The notes: generated by a model from the sequence alone, not told the origin. DNA of 64,000 bases from Flavobacterium sp. LC2016-13 (GCF_009707955.1 NZ_WMDQ01000002.1:186001-250000), one strand, 5' to 3'; numbered from the stretch's first letter, positions 16,951 through 27,081 are shown. Translations and numbers: made by a program.

Positions 16951-17913
16951 TTAAGCCAGTATGTTTTTAATCGTTGTTGGCAATGCATAAACATGCTGAT
17001 CCAGAACAACTCTTAATTGTTTAGAGGTTTTATAACCGCATAAATGAGCGATATGTTCTATTTTATAATCTGAATTGGCGAGCAGGCTTTTAGCCTTTTC
17101 AATTCTCAATTTAGTTCGGTATTCGGCGATTGTAATTCCCGTTTCTTTCTTAAAAATACGGGTTAGATTTCTTGGACTTATGAAAACTAAATCAGCTAAA
17201 AATTCAATATTCGAAGTCTTTTCTAAATTATAAATAATCCAATCCTGAATCGTATGAATTTTTTCGTCACGATGATTTCTGTTTTGCAAATACACGCTTT
17301 CCTGTTCGTCGCTTCCGTTTCTTCGTTTATAAACTACAAGCTCTTTGGCAATGGCAGTTGCAGCTTCTTTTCCGTGTCTTTCTTCTATTATAAACAAAGC
17401 CAAATCGATTCCGGTTACAATTCCAGCGCTGGTATATACGTTATCAGATTTGGTATATAAAGTGTTGGTTTGAACTTTTAAAAGCGGAAAATCTTTCTTC
17501 AGTTTTTCAACAAGTTTCCAATGCGTCGTACATTCTTTATGGTCTAAAAGTCCTGATTTTGCAAGCAAAAATGCTCCCGTACAAACACTGCAAATTGTTG
17601 CTTGATTTTTGTTTGCATCTTGCAGCCATTCAAAAAAAGAAGGTTCTTCAGCAAGTTTTGCTAATTGATGTGTACTAAATCCCGAAACAAAAATAATATC
17701 ATTTTTTTGAGGATTTGTTTCCGTAAATTGCGTTAAAGAAGAAAGCTCTAAACCTGAATTAGAATTCATGGAAGTTTGACTGCTCACGAATTTCAACTGA
17801 TAATTGAAAACCAGATTATTAGCTTCCTGAAATACTTCTACAACACCGCTTAAATCAAGTAATGAAACATGTTTAGGAATGTAAAAATAAACCGTTGATT
17901 TTAATTTTGTCAT
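16951..17913 (-). CDS. GlxA-family regulator: DJ-1/PfpI domain plus AraC HTH
   Basis: A 320-residue regulator. The N-terminal DJ-1/PfpI amidase-like domain (about 5-180) has the nucleophile-elbow Cys in ICSVCTGAFLLA, and the C-terminal AraC double HTH (about 225-315) includes IEFLADLVFISPRNLTRIFKKE and YKIEHIAHLCGYKTSKQL. Members of this group regulate catabolic or detoxification genes. It follows the dienelactone hydrolase by 13 bp and precedes the isochorismatase-like hydrolase, so it probably governs one or both. Confidence 0.9.
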   Translation of the reverse strand: MTKLKSTVYFYIPKHVSLLDLSGVVEVFQEANNLVFNYQLKFVSSQTSMNSNSGLELSSLTQFTETNPQKNDIIFVSGFSTHQLAKLAEEPSFFEWLQDANKNQATICSVCTGAFLLAKSGLLDHKECTTHWKLVEKLKKDFPLLKVQTNTLYTKSDNVYTSAGIVTGIDLALFIIEERHGKEAATAIAKELVVYKRRNGSDEQESVYLQNRNHRDEKIHTIQDWIIYNLEKTSNIEFLADLVFISPRNLTRIFKKETGITIAEYRTKLRIEKAKSLLANSDYKIEHIAHLCGYKTSKQLRVVLDQHVYALPTTIKNILA

Positions 17914-17926
17914 TTAAAAGAAAGTT

Positions 17927-18814
17927 CTATTTTAGTTTTTCCTTAAAAAAAGCAATAGTTCTCGTCCATGATAAAGTGGCGGAAGCTTCGTCATATCTTG
18001 GTGTTGTATTATTGTGAAAACCATGATTTACGTTTGGATAAAAGTAAGCGGTATTTTCTACTTTATTTTTGTTAAGCACTTCCTGATAAGCCGGCCAGCC
18101 TTCGTTTACACGAGTGTCTAAACCTGCATAATGCAATAACAAAGGCGTTTTTATGTGTTCGGCTTCTTCTTTGGTCGGTTGTCCGCCGTAATAAGGAACG
18201 GCTGCGGCCAAAGTAGGTATTTTAACGGCCATCATATTAGAAATCCATCCACCAAAACAAAATCCTACTACGCCAATGTGACCGTTGCAATCTTTGTGTA
18301 CTTTTAAGTATTCATAAGCGGCAATAAAATCCTCGAGCATTTCTTCTTTGGTTCGCTTTTTTTGCAATTCACGTCCGTCATCGTCATTGCCGGGATAGCC
18401 ACCTAAAGGCGATAAAGCATCGGGAGCAAGTGTTATGAAACCTTCGATTGCAGCACGTCGACCAACATCTTCAATATACGGATTAAGGCCTCGGTTTTCG
18501 TGTACAACGATTATTCCGGGTAATTTCTTTTTGGTTTCAGAAGGTTGGGAGAGAAGCCCTTTAATACTGCCGCCGCCTTTTGGAGAGTTGTAATTTATAT
18601 AACCCGTTTTTAATCTTGGATCTGTTGGAGGAACCAAAATGCTGTCGACATAATTGGGTGTCATAAAACTTAAAAGCGAAGGCAACGTAACGGCTCCTAC
18701 AGCAAATATGGAGAGTTTTTCGACAAATTGTCTTCTGTTGATTTTATTATGAGCGTAATCATCATATAAATCAAATACTTCCTGACTGATATCTTCTTTG
18801 GTTAGCTTTTCCAT
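17927..18814 (-). CDS. Dienelactone hydrolase family protein (YghX-like)
   Basis: A 295-residue alpha/beta hydrolase with an N-terminal NRRQFVEKLSIFAVGA segment that looks like a twin-arginine signal followed by a hydrophobic stretch. The DLH core comes after it: VVHENRGLNPYIEDVGRR, the nucleophile Cys in GFCFGG, and a C-terminal His in NVNHGFHN. It resembles E. coli YghX, which keeps a similar N-terminal segment. Probably exported or membrane-tethered. It begins the operon with the GlxA-like regulator. Confidence 0.87.
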   Translation of the reverse strand: MEKLTKEDISQEVFDLYDDYAHNKINRRQFVEKLSIFAVGAVTLPSLLSFMTPNYVDSILVPPTDPRLKTGYINYNSPKGGGSIKGLLSQPSETKKKLPGIIVVHENRGLNPYIEDVGRRAAIEGFITLAPDALSPLGGYPGNDDDGRELQKKRTKEEMLEDFIAAYEYLKVHKDCNGHIGVVGFCFGGWISNMMAVKIPTLAAAVPYYGGQPTKEEAEHIKTPLLLHYAGLDTRVNEGWPAYQEVLNKNKVENTAYFYPNVNHGFHNNTTPRYDEASATLSWTRTIAFFKEKLK

Positions 18815-18875
18815 AATTATTTAATTTTTGAAACTAAATTATGAAATAAAACGCATTATAATGATGATTATTTTT

Positions 18876-18941
18876 TTGCTACGAATTTCACGAATTTCCA
18901 CTAATTTTTTTAAAATTTTATTCGTGGAAATTCGTGGCAAA
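18876..18941. repeat. Intergenic inverted repeat (TTTGCCACGAATTTC type)
   Basis: Arms TTTGCTACGAATTTCACGAA (from 18876) and the reverse complement of TTTGCCACGAATTTCCACGAAT (to 18941) pair with few mismatches around an AT-rich loop. It lies downstream of the DUF3861 gene and upstream of the hydrolase and could act as a terminator for the former. It looks like a dispersed flavobacterial repeat. Confidence 0.55.
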
Positions 18942-18949
18942 CTTTCTTC

Positions 18950-19243
18950 TTATAAACTTTTTAGTTTTTTCATGAAGACAGGAAATACGTCATTCAATTC
19001 TTCAAATAAAGGATTTTTGCGATGTTTTAGTTTGATTTCGCTGAACAATTTTAAACCAAGTGCAAATTGTGTTGCTTCAGATTCACTGTCGAATATATTT
19101 TTGTCTTTTATTCTTTCAATGATATCAAATATTTCGTCGTGATTATCAAATTCAATTCCCAGTTCTTTTGCCGGATGTGTATCGCCGTTTGCATATTGCT
19201 TTAGACTCAGTGTTAAGTGATATTTGTTTGATCTTTTTTCCAT
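18950..19243 (-). CDS. DUF3861 family protein
   Basis: A 97-residue soluble protein matching the DUF3861 pattern in full: KRSNKYHLTLSLKQYANG, then FDNHDEIFDIIERIKDKNIF, then ATQFALGLKLFSEIKLKHRK and NPLFEELNDVFPVFMKKLK. The function of the family is not known to me. It is 14 bp downstream of the LytTR response regulator gene on the same strand, so it may share that transcript. Confidence 0.8.
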   Translation of the reverse strand: MEKRSNKYHLTLSLKQYANGDTHPAKELGIEFDNHDEIFDIIERIKDKNIFDSESEATQFALGLKLFSEIKLKHRKNPLFEELNDVFPVFMKKLKSL

Positions 19244-19257
19244 GGTATTTTAATTTT

Positions 19258-19989
19258 TTATTTGATCCATTTTTCAACAATAGCTTTAAAAGTCTCTTTG
19301 TATTGTTCACCAACGGTTATTTCTGCTTTATCAATAAATATGGAGTTTTTACTGATTGCACTAATTTTATCAAGAGAAACAATATAAGAACGATGTACTC
19401 TCATAAATTTTGAAGAAGGCAGTTTTTCTTCTAAAGCTTTTAGTGAAATTAGCGAAAGGACTGCTTTTTGAGAATCGTCGAGATGTACTTTTACGTAATC
19501 TTTTAAACTTTCGATATAAGAAATATCTTTAAGAGAAATTCTAACCCATTGATATTCTACTTTTAAGAAAATAAATTCATCATCTGCCGTAATAGACTGA
19601 AAGTGGTTAGAAGTATCTTCTGCTATTTGCAAAACCTTATTGGCTGCGCGCAAAAACTCTTCATAACTAAAAGGTTTTAAAAGATAATCAACAGCATTAA
19701 CTCTGTAACCTTCAATTGCATAATGATTGTAAGCCGTAGTAAAAACAATTTTAGGTATTGTTCCCGGTTGCTCCTGCAAAAGCCTGGCCAATTCCATTCC
19801 CGTTAAGTTTGGCATATTAATGTCAAGAAAAACAACATCAGGCTGTTTCTCACGAATTAAAGTCAAGGCTTCTACAGCATTATCGCAACTCGCACACAAT
19901 TCTAAAAAAGGCGTTTGTTCAATAAAAGTTTGCACCAATTTTAATGCGAGAGGTTCATCATCGACTGCTATACATTTTAATATTGTCAT
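19258..19989 (-). CDS. LytTR-type response regulator
   Basis: A 243-residue response regulator: receiver domain with acidic pair AVDDEP, phospho-acceptor Asp in DVVFLDINMPNLTG and Lys in YLLKPFSYEEF, then a LytTR DNA-binding domain (about 140-240) with RVHRSYIVSLDKISAI. Its start codon overlaps the stop of the sensor kinase gene by one base, so translation is coupled. It is divergent from the RND efflux operon, whose promoter region carries a large dyad, so it probably regulates that pump. Confidence 0.93.
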   Translation of the reverse strand: MTILKCIAVDDEPLALKLVQTFIEQTPFLELCASCDNAVEALTLIREKQPDVVFLDINMPNLTGMELARLLQEQPGTIPKIVFTTAYNHYAIEGYRVNAVDYLLKPFSYEEFLRAANKVLQIAEDTSNHFQSITADDEFIFLKVEYQWVRISLKDISYIESLKDYVKVHLDDSQKAVLSLISLKALEEKLPSSKFMRVHRSYIVSLDKISAISKNSIFIDKAEITVGEQYKETFKAIVEKWIK

Positions 19990-21032
19990 TATTCTAAAGT
20001 TATTTGCAGTTTTACATTATACATTCCATTTTTAGCAATTCCGGCTATTAACGAATGTTTATTTGGATAAATTAAATGCAGTCTGCGTTTTGTATTTGTT
20101 AACCCAATACCGCCTTCATCAGATGTTGAAGATTTTTCGAAATAAGTATTTTCTACTTCAAATTCGAGATTGCTTCCATGCTGCGTAAGCGAAATATGAA
20201 TTTCGCTTTTATCAGTGGCATGCACACCATGTTTAAAAGCATTTTCTACTAAAGGTAGTAATAACATTGGAACAATTGGGTAATCATGAAGTTTTTGTGG
20301 AATGTCTGTAGTAATCGTTAATTTGCTGTTGGCACGAAGTTTCATCAAAGCAATAAAATCCTTCATAAAGGCGGCTTCTTTTAGCAATGTTGTCGTTTCT
20401 TCAGTACTGTAAAGCAAATATCGCATCATGCGGCTCAACGTATGCAATGCATTTCTAGAATCCTCAATATCAGTATAAGTCAGCGAATAAATGCTATTTA
20501 AGGAATTGAAGAAAAAATGTGGATTAATCTGCGCTTTTAGCATCGCCAATTCGGCCATTGTTTTATCCTGTTCCAGTTTTTGCTTGTGTTGTGCAGCTTT
20601 CTGCCAATGCTGTAACATTGCCCAACTTGTACTGATTCCTAAAACCAGTAAAGTAAGCATAAGCACATAATTGTCGAAATAAGGATTTCTGTATTTTTTA
20701 AATCCTAAAACGAGACTGATTTTATTGTGAAGATCTGTTTGAGAAGTATAAAAATAGGCAATAAACTGCATGGCAATAATGGCAAGAAAAGCCCAAATTA
20801 AATAGGGCGAAGTATTGTCTTTTATTATTGTTTTTGGAACTATGATTTTGGCATTAGAATAGAAAATAATAATTAATAAAACCAATATAATCATCTGCCA
20901 AAGCCAAAAAACAGACGGAAGCACTACATTCCATGTTATTGGAATGTAAAACAGCATAATAAACCCCAATAATAACCAGCCGAAAATGTGTATTCCGGCA
21001 AATAAATAAGGTCTTGAAATGTTTATTGACAT
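19989..21032 (-). CDS. LytS/YehU-type sensor histidine kinase
   Basis: A 347-residue kinase with four membrane helices in the first 135 residues and no large periplasmic domain. It has the His_kinase block AQINPHFFFNSLNSIYSL (phospho-accepting His in PHF) and a C-terminal HATPase with LVENAFKHGV and GGIGLTNTKRRL. It forms a two-component system with the LytTR regulator that it overlaps by one base. The short membrane-only sensor suggests it reads membrane state or a lipophilic compound, which would suit control of the divergent efflux operon (inference). Confidence 0.93.
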   Translation of the reverse strand: MSINISRPYLFAGIHIFGWLLLGFIMLFYIPITWNVVLPSVFWLWQMIILVLLIIIFYSNAKIIVPKTIIKDNTSPYLIWAFLAIIAMQFIAYFYTSQTDLHNKISLVLGFKKYRNPYFDNYVLMLTLLVLGISTSWAMLQHWQKAAQHKQKLEQDKTMAELAMLKAQINPHFFFNSLNSIYSLTYTDIEDSRNALHTLSRMMRYLLYSTEETTTLLKEAAFMKDFIALMKLRANSKLTITTDIPQKLHDYPIVPMLLLPLVENAFKHGVHATDKSEIHISLTQHGSNLEFEVENTYFEKSSTSDEGGIGLTNTKRRLHLIYPNKHSLIAGIAKNGMYNVKLQITLE

Positions 21033-21088
21033 TATAATTTATATTTTTTTTGACAATATTACATTTTATTTGAATGCAATTTGGAACC

Positions 21089-21207
21089 AATCGCTAAATA
21101 GAGATTTACAGTCCATAAAAACCATTTTAGAACCGACGAGTTTTAAAATTAAACACTTGTTTAGTTTTGAAGAAAATCCATCGGTTCTAAGGTTATCTCT
21201 ATCGATT
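21089..21207. promoter_or_regulatory. Nested inverted repeats upstream of the RND efflux operon
   Basis: Three sets of arms nest around one centre: AATCG/CGATT (21089-21093/21203-21207), TAGAGAT/ATCTCTA (21099-21105/21195-21201) and TTAGAACCGA/TCGGTTCTAA (21127-21136/21181-21190). The whole dyad spans the gap between the divergent kinase gene and the efflux operon. It may be a paired operator or a folded leader. Confidence 0.6.
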
Positions 21208-21296
21208 GTGTCAGGCTCTTCGTCTATTCGATATTTTTTGCGTATCTTAATTCTTTTATTTTGATATCGTAAATATAGAAATCACACATTTATCCA

Positions 21297-22451
21297 ATGA
21301 ATAAGCAATCTTTTTTAAGCATTTTAGCAGCATCAGTTATCATCGCCTCGTGTGGTAATAAAGACGACAAATCGGCTCAGGCCGGAGGTGCACCACAAGT
21401 TAAAGAATATAAAACACTGACTTTACAGCCAGAATCAGCAACTCTAAACACTGATTATCCGGCAAGTATACAAGGACAACAAAATATAGAAATCCGTCCG
21501 CGTGTTGAAGGATATATCGAAAAGATATATGTTGATGAAGGTGCGGTCGTAAAAGCCGGACAACCTTTGTTTAAAATTAATGCTCCTGAATATGAGCAAC
21601 AAGTTCGTACGGCATCTGCCAGTATCAAAAGCGCTCAGGCAGCGGTAAGTACAGCAAAATTAGCTGTAAATAAAGTAAAACCGCTTGTTGAAAAAGAAAT
21701 CATCAGTAAATATGATCTTGAATCGGCACAATATAATTACGAATCAGCTTTAGCAACCTTAGCACAGGCAAATGCAGCTTTGGTTAATGCAAAAGTAAAT
21801 TTGGGTTATACAACCGTAACCAGTCCGGTTGATGGTGTTGTAGGTTCAATTCCGTTTCGTTTAGGAAGTTTGGTAAGTTCTAATAATGCAGAAGCTTTAA
21901 CCACAGTTTCAAGTATTGGAAACGTTTATGCGTATTTTGCCATGAACGAAAAAGTACTTTTAAACTTTACACAAAGTACAGGTACGCTGGCTCAAAAAAT
22001 CAAAGAATTTCCTCAGGTTTCCTTATTACTTTCAGACGGATCAACTTATGGAGAAAAAGGAAGAATTGAAACTGTAAACGGTTTAATTAATACAGAAACC
22101 GGTACGGTAAATATCAGAGCTCGTTTTCCAAATCCAAGAGGAGTTATCAGAAGCGGAAGCAGCACAACAGTTAGAATTCCAAACGAAGTAAAAGAAGGAT
22201 TAATTATTCCGCAAAGCGCAACATTTGAGCTTCAGGATAAAATTTTCGCAGTAACTGTTGGAAAAGACGGAAAAACAAAAAATACAAATATTACGATTTT
22301 AGACAATAAAGCCGGAAATTATTATGTAGTAACAAGTGGTTTAAAGGCCGGAGATCAAATTGTTTTAGAGGGAGTTGCGACGCTTAAAGACGGAACTGAG
22401 ATTAAACCTCAAAATCAAAATGCCGAAACTGTATACGCCGATTTAAAATAA
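21297..22451 (+). CDS. RND efflux pump periplasmic adaptor (membrane fusion lipoprotein)
   Basis: A 384-residue AcrA/MexA-type adaptor with lipobox IIASC (Cys19), a lipoyl/barrel-sandwich half (EIRPRVEGYIEKIYVDEGAVVKAG), a coiled-coil hairpin rich in Ala/Lys (about 100-165), the second lipoyl half (VTSPVDGVVGSI) and a beta-barrel. It is anchored in the inner membrane and bridges permease and outer-membrane channel. First gene of a three-gene operon; the permease starts 6 bp after its stop. Confidence 0.95.
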   Translation: MNKQSFLSILAASVIIASCGNKDDKSAQAGGAPQVKEYKTLTLQPESATLNTDYPASIQGQQNIEIRPRVEGYIEKIYVDEGAVVKAGQPLFKINAPEYEQQVRTASASIKSAQAAVSTAKLAVNKVKPLVEKEIISKYDLESAQYNYESALATLAQANAALVNAKVNLGYTTVTSPVDGVVGSIPFRLGSLVSSNNAEALTTVSSIGNVYAYFAMNEKVLLNFTQSTGTLAQKIKEFPQVSLLLSDGSTYGEKGRIETVNGLINTETGTVNIRARFPNPRGVIRSGSSTTVRIPNEVKEGLIIPQSATFELQDKIFAVTVGKDGKTKNTNITILDNKAGNYYVVTSGLKAGDQIVLEGVATLKDGTEIKPQNQNAETVYADLK

Positions 22452-22457
22452 GAAAAA

Positions 22458-25400
22458 ATGTTTAAAATATTCATACAAAGACCTGTCCTCTCGACGGTAA
22501 TATCTGTTATTATTGTCATTCTGGGTGTTTTAGGACTGGTAGCGCTTCCTATTTCTCAATATCCGGATATTGCTCCTCCAACGGTAAACGTTTCAGCGAG
22601 TTATACCGGTGCTAATGCAGATGTGGTACTAAAAAGTATCGTAATTCCGCTTGAAGAGCAAATTAATGGTGTAGAAAACATGACATACATGACTTCTACA
22701 GCAACAAACGACGGAAATGCTTCTATAAAAATCTTCTTTAAAGTAGGAACAAATCCTGATTTAGCGGCGGTAAACGTGCAAAACAGGGTTTCTAGAGCCA
22801 CCAGTTTATTGCCTGTTGAAGTTACTCAGGCCGGAGTTACCGTAACTAAAAGCCAGAGTAGTAACTTATTGATTTTCTCTTTATACAGTGATGATAAAGC
22901 GTACGATCAGACTTTCCTTCAAAATTATGCAAAAATCAACCTTGTTCCTCAAATTCAGCGTGTGGTTGGAGTAGGAGACGTAACGGTTTTTGGAGCAAAA
23001 GATTATTCGATGAGAATCTGGCTGAAACCGGATATCATGCAGCAATATAAACTGATTCCGAGTGATATTTCGGCAGCTTTGGCAGAACAAAATATTGAAG
23101 CTGCTCCGGGTAAATTTGGTGAAAACGGAAATCAGGCATTTCAATATGTAATTAAATATAAAGGACGTTTAACGAGCGCTCAGGAATTTGGAGATATCGT
23201 TATAAAATCTGTTGGAAACGGACAAATGCTTCGTTTGAAAGATGTTGCCAAAGTAGAGTTAGGATCTCTAAGTTATTCGGCAACGATTAAAACAAACGGT
23301 GTAGAATCTGCAGCAATGGCCATTAGCCAGACTCCGGGATCAAATGCGCGTGATGTAATTAATAATTCTAAAAAACTGATTGAAGAAGCGGCAAAAAACT
23401 TCCCAAAAGGAGTAAAATATACGCTTCTAGTAGATGTTAACGAGAATCTGGATGCTTCTATTGAAAAAGTAATTCATACTTTGATCGAAGCTTTTATACT
23501 GGTTTTTATCGTAGTATTTATTTTCCTTCAGGATTTTAGATCGACATTAATTCCGGCCATTGCGGTTCCGGTAGCGATTGTAGGAACGTTTTTCTTCCTG
23601 AATTTATTCGGATTTACGATTAACTTATTAACGCTTTTTGCAATGGTACTTGCGATTGGTATTGTCGTCGATGATGCCATTGTCGTCGTCGAGGCGGTGC
23701 ATGCCAAATTAGACCACGGTTATAAATCGTCTAAAAAAGCCACAATCGATGCGATGGATGAAATTTCCGGAGCGATTATTTCGATTACGCTGGTAATGGC
23801 GGCCGTATTTATTCCGGTAACATTTATTACAGGTTCAACAGGGGTTTTCTACAAACAATTTGGTATTACATTAGCGGTTGCGATTATTCTTTCGGCAATT
23901 AATGCCTTGACTTTAAGTCCGGCTTTGTGTGCTTTACTTTTAAAACCGCATGCTGACGATCATAAACATAAAAGTTTTATTCAAAGATTTTATACATCGT
24001 TTAACGTTGCATTTGATAATGTAACAGAAAGATACAAACGTTCTGTTAGTTTTCTTTCAGTCAAAAAATGGATTGTTCTTGCAGCTATTCTTATTGCTGG
24101 TGCAGCATTATTTTATATGATGAAAACGACGCCGTCAGCTTTCGTTCCTGCTGAAGATCAGGGAACTGTTTTTGCTAATATTAGTTTGCCGCCATCAGCT
24201 TCGATGGAACGTTCTGATATTATAGCGAAAAAAGTAGACAGTATTGCCAAGACAATTCCGGGTGTTAAAAACACGCTTCGTATTGTAGGGCAAAACTTTA
24301 CAGCGGGAGCGGGAAGTGCTTACAGTATGGTTATTGTAAAACTGGAAACGTGGGACAAACGTGATTTAAGTGTTAATGACGTAATTGGTCAGCTTTTTGC
24401 TAAAACAAGCGGCATTCGTGAAGCCAATATCTTCTTTATTTCTCCACCAACAATTCAGGGATTTGGACAAAGTGGTGGATTTGAATTCCAACTTCAGGAT
24501 AAAGGAGGTCATACAACGGCAGAATTCTTTAAAGTGAATACTGAGTTTTTGGAAAAATTATCAAAACGTCCTGAAATTCAATATGCAACAACACCATTTA
24601 ATCCAGGTTTTCCTCAATATATGATGGATATTAATCTGGCAAAAGCGAAAGATGCAGGCGTTTCTGTAAATACGATTTTGTCAACCATGCAAGGATATTA
24701 TGGAGGTTTATATGCTTCGAATTTTAATAAATTCGGGAAACAATACCGTGTCATGATTCAGGCTTCTCCTGAGTTTCGTACAAATACTGAAGGACTGAAT
24801 AAAATTTTCGTTAGAAACAGTTCAGGAACGATGGCTCCAATTACAGAATTTGTGAAAATGACAAGGGTTTTTGGTCCGGAATCTATTTCAAGATTTAACC
24901 TTTTTACCTCTATTTCGATTACAGGTGCACCAAATCCGGGTTTCAGTTCCGGAGATGCTATTAAAGCAATTCAGGAAGTGGCGGCAGAAAATCTTCCGGC
25001 AGGTTATGGTTATGAATTTTCAGGTTTAACACGTGAGGAATTAGCATCAGGAAGTGAAACTATTTTCATCTTCATTTTGTGTTTGGTTTTCGTTTATTTC
25101 TTGTTAAGTGCACAATACGAAAGTTATATTTTGCCTTTTGCGGTATTATTCTCGATTCCGTTTGGATTGGCGGGAGCCTATTTATTCTCGATTATATTCA
25201 AACTAAACAGTAATATTTACTTGCAGATTTCATTAATCATGCTGATTGGATTGCTTGCCAAGAATGGTATTTTGATTGTTGAATTTGCTTTGGAAAGAAG
25301 AAGAAAAGGTCTGCCAATTGTTCAGTCTGCAATTGAAGGAGCTGTAGCGCGTTTACGTCCAATTTTAATGACATCTTTTGCCTTTATTTTAGGACTTGTT

Positions 25401-25622
25401 CCTTTAATGTTTGCTTCCGGAGCAGGAGCTGTTGGTAACAAATCGATTGGTACAGGTGCAGTTGGCGGAATGTTGATTGGAACCGTTTTAGGAGTATTTG
25501 TTATTCCGGTATTGTTTATCGTTTTCCAGACTTTACAGGAAAAAGTTAGCGGTCCTGCAAAAGACGGTTATGATGAAGATGACGACGAGGAAGTACAACT
25601 ATTAGAAACTCCTAAAGAGTAA
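22458..25622 (+). CDS. RND multidrug efflux permease (HAE1 family)
   Basis: A 1054-residue AcrB/MexB-type proton antiporter with 12 membrane segments and two large periplasmic loops. It opens FIQRPVLSTVISVIIVILGV. The proton-relay pair is in TM4, GIVVDDAIVVVE, and FVPAEDQGTVF in the porter domain and LLAKNGILIVEFA in TM10 are typical. Length and order match the HAE1 family, so hydrophobic drugs, dyes or bile-like compounds are the likely substrates. The C-terminus is acidic. Confidence 0.96.
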   Translation: MFKIFIQRPVLSTVISVIIVILGVLGLVALPISQYPDIAPPTVNVSASYTGANADVVLKSIVIPLEEQINGVENMTYMTSTATNDGNASIKIFFKVGTNPDLAAVNVQNRVSRATSLLPVEVTQAGVTVTKSQSSNLLIFSLYSDDKAYDQTFLQNYAKINLVPQIQRVVGVGDVTVFGAKDYSMRIWLKPDIMQQYKLIPSDISAALAEQNIEAAPGKFGENGNQAFQYVIKYKGRLTSAQEFGDIVIKSVGNGQMLRLKDVAKVELGSLSYSATIKTNGVESAAMAISQTPGSNARDVINNSKKLIEEAAKNFPKGVKYTLLVDVNENLDASIEKVIHTLIEAFILVFIVVFIFLQDFRSTLIPAIAVPVAIVGTFFFLNLFGFTINLLTLFAMVLAIGIVVDDAIVVVEAVHAKLDHGYKSSKKATIDAMDEISGAIISITLVMAAVFIPVTFITGSTGVFYKQFGITLAVAIILSAINALTLSPALCALLLKPHADDHKHKSFIQRFYTSFNVAFDNVTERYKRSVSFLSVKKWIVLAAILIAGAALFYMMKTTPSAFVPAEDQGTVFANISLPPSASMERSDIIAKKVDSIAKTIPGVKNTLRIVGQNFTAGAGSAYSMVIVKLETWDKRDLSVNDVIGQLFAKTSGIREANIFFISPPTIQGFGQSGGFEFQLQDKGGHTTAEFFKVNTEFLEKLSKRPEIQYATTPFNPGFPQYMMDINLAKAKDAGVSVNTILSTMQGYYGGLYASNFNKFGKQYRVMIQASPEFRTNTEGLNKIFVRNSSGTMAPITEFVKMTRVFGPESISRFNLFTSISITGAPNPGFSSGDAIKAIQEVAAENLPAGYGYEFSGLTREELASGSETIFIFILCLVFVYFLLSAQYESYILPFAVLFSIPFGLAGAYLFSIIFKLNSNIYLQISLIMLIGLLAKNGILIVEFALERRRKGLPIVQSAIEGAVARLRPILMTSFAFILGLVPLMFASGAGAVGNKSIGTGAVGGMLIGTVLGVFVIPVLFIVFQTLQEKVSGPAKDGYDEDDDEEVQLLETPKE

Positions 25623-25644
25623 TAATTTAATTAAGAAAACAAAG

Positions 25645-27048
25645 ATGACTCATAGTTCAAATAAATATATTTTAATGGTAATTGCAGCCACTCTTTTGAG
25701 TGCCTGCGTTACCAAAAAATACGAAAGTCCCAAGACAGTTTCGACGGAAAAGTTGTTCCGAGACCAGGCTGCTGCGGATTCTACAACTATTGCGAATATG
25801 CCTTGGCAAAGTGTTTTTAAAGATGCTAAACTGAATGCTTTAATTCAAAAAGGTTTAGACCAGAATCTGAATCTTAAAAATGCTATCGAAAACATCGTTC
25901 AGGCGCGTGCGACTTTGCGTCAGAGCAAATTGGCATATTATCCAACGTTGAATATCGATGCCAATGTAACACGTACAAAGCAATCAGAAGCGGGATTGAA
26001 TTTTCCGGCAGGAATTAATATCAATACCTTAACAACGACTTACAAACTTGGTTTAAGTACTTCGTGGGAAGCTGATATCTGGGGAAAATTAAGCAGTACA
26101 AAAAGAGCTGCTTTAGCAACTTATCTTGCTACAGATGCTGCTAAACAAGCTGTTCAGACACAATTAATTTCAGATATTGCCAACAATTATTTCTTGTTAT
26201 TAGCTTTTGATAAACAACTTGAAATAACAAAAGAAACCTTAGAAAGCCGTATCAAAAATGTAGAAACAATTAAGTCTTTGAAAGAAGGTGCAATTGTTAC
26301 CGGAGCTGCTGTTGTGCAAAGTGAAGCCAATCGTTATGCAGCAGAAGTTTTAATTCCGGATTTAAAACAAAGTATTCGCGAAACCGAAAATGCATTGAAT
26401 ATTCTTTTAGGACAAGCTCCGGGTGAAATTGAAAGAGGCGTTTTGGGCGATCAGCAAATTCCTGAAAATATTGCGATAGGTTTACCTTCTCAATTGCTTC
26501 AAAATCGTCCTGATGTTCGTCAGGCTGAATTGAATTTCAGAGTTGCTTTTGAATCGACAAACTTGGCACGTACTTATTTTTATCCAAGTTTAACATTGAC
26601 AGCAAGCGGTGGATTTTCGAATTTACAATTGACAGACTTTTTTACAAATTCTGTTTTTTATTCTATTATTGGAGGTTTAACGCAGCCACTTTTTAATCAT
26701 GGTCTTAATAAAGCCAGATTAACAACGGCGCAATCTCAACAATTGCAGGCGTTGAATAATTTTCAACAAAGTCTTTTGGTTGCAGGACAAGAAGTTTCGA
26801 ACTCTTTGTATGCGTATCAAATGGCCGTTGAAAAACAAGATTCAAGAGCAAAACAAATTGAATCATTGACAAAAGCAGTTGATTTTACGCAACAACTTTT
26901 AGAGTATAGTTCTGCTACCAATTATACAGATGTATTAACATCTCAACAAAATCTTTTGGCGGCACAATTAAGCGGGGTAAATGATAATTTACAAAAGCTA
27001 CAGGCATTAGTTGATTTATATCGCGCTTTGGGCGGCGGTTGGAAATAA
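25645..27048 (+). CDS. Outer-membrane efflux channel lipoprotein (TolC/OprM/NodT type)
   Basis: A 467-residue outer-membrane factor with lipobox LLSAC and two repeated OEP domains, shown by paired helical stretches (LNLKNAIENIVQARATLRQS and the RPDVRQAELNFRVA block). TRTK/LGLSTSWEADIWGK strand motifs are of the NodT type. It completes the tripartite pump with the adaptor and permease, 22 bp after the permease stop. Confidence 0.95.
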   Translation: MTHSSNKYILMVIAATLLSACVTKKYESPKTVSTEKLFRDQAAADSTTIANMPWQSVFKDAKLNALIQKGLDQNLNLKNAIENIVQARATLRQSKLAYYPTLNIDANVTRTKQSEAGLNFPAGININTLTTTYKLGLSTSWEADIWGKLSSTKRAALATYLATDAAKQAVQTQLISDIANNYFLLLAFDKQLEITKETLESRIKNVETIKSLKEGAIVTGAAVVQSEANRYAAEVLIPDLKQSIRETENALNILLGQAPGEIERGVLGDQQIPENIAIGLPSQLLQNRPDVRQAELNFRVAFESTNLARTYFYPSLTLTASGGFSNLQLTDFFTNSVFYSIIGGLTQPLFNHGLNKARLTTAQSQQLQALNNFQQSLLVAGQEVSNSLYAYQMAVEKQDSRAKQIESLTKAVDFTQQLLEYSSATNYTDVLTSQQNLLAAQLSGVNDNLQKLQALVDLYRALGGGWK

Positions 27049-27081
27049 TATTTGATATCTGTATTTTTAACATCTTGTCGG

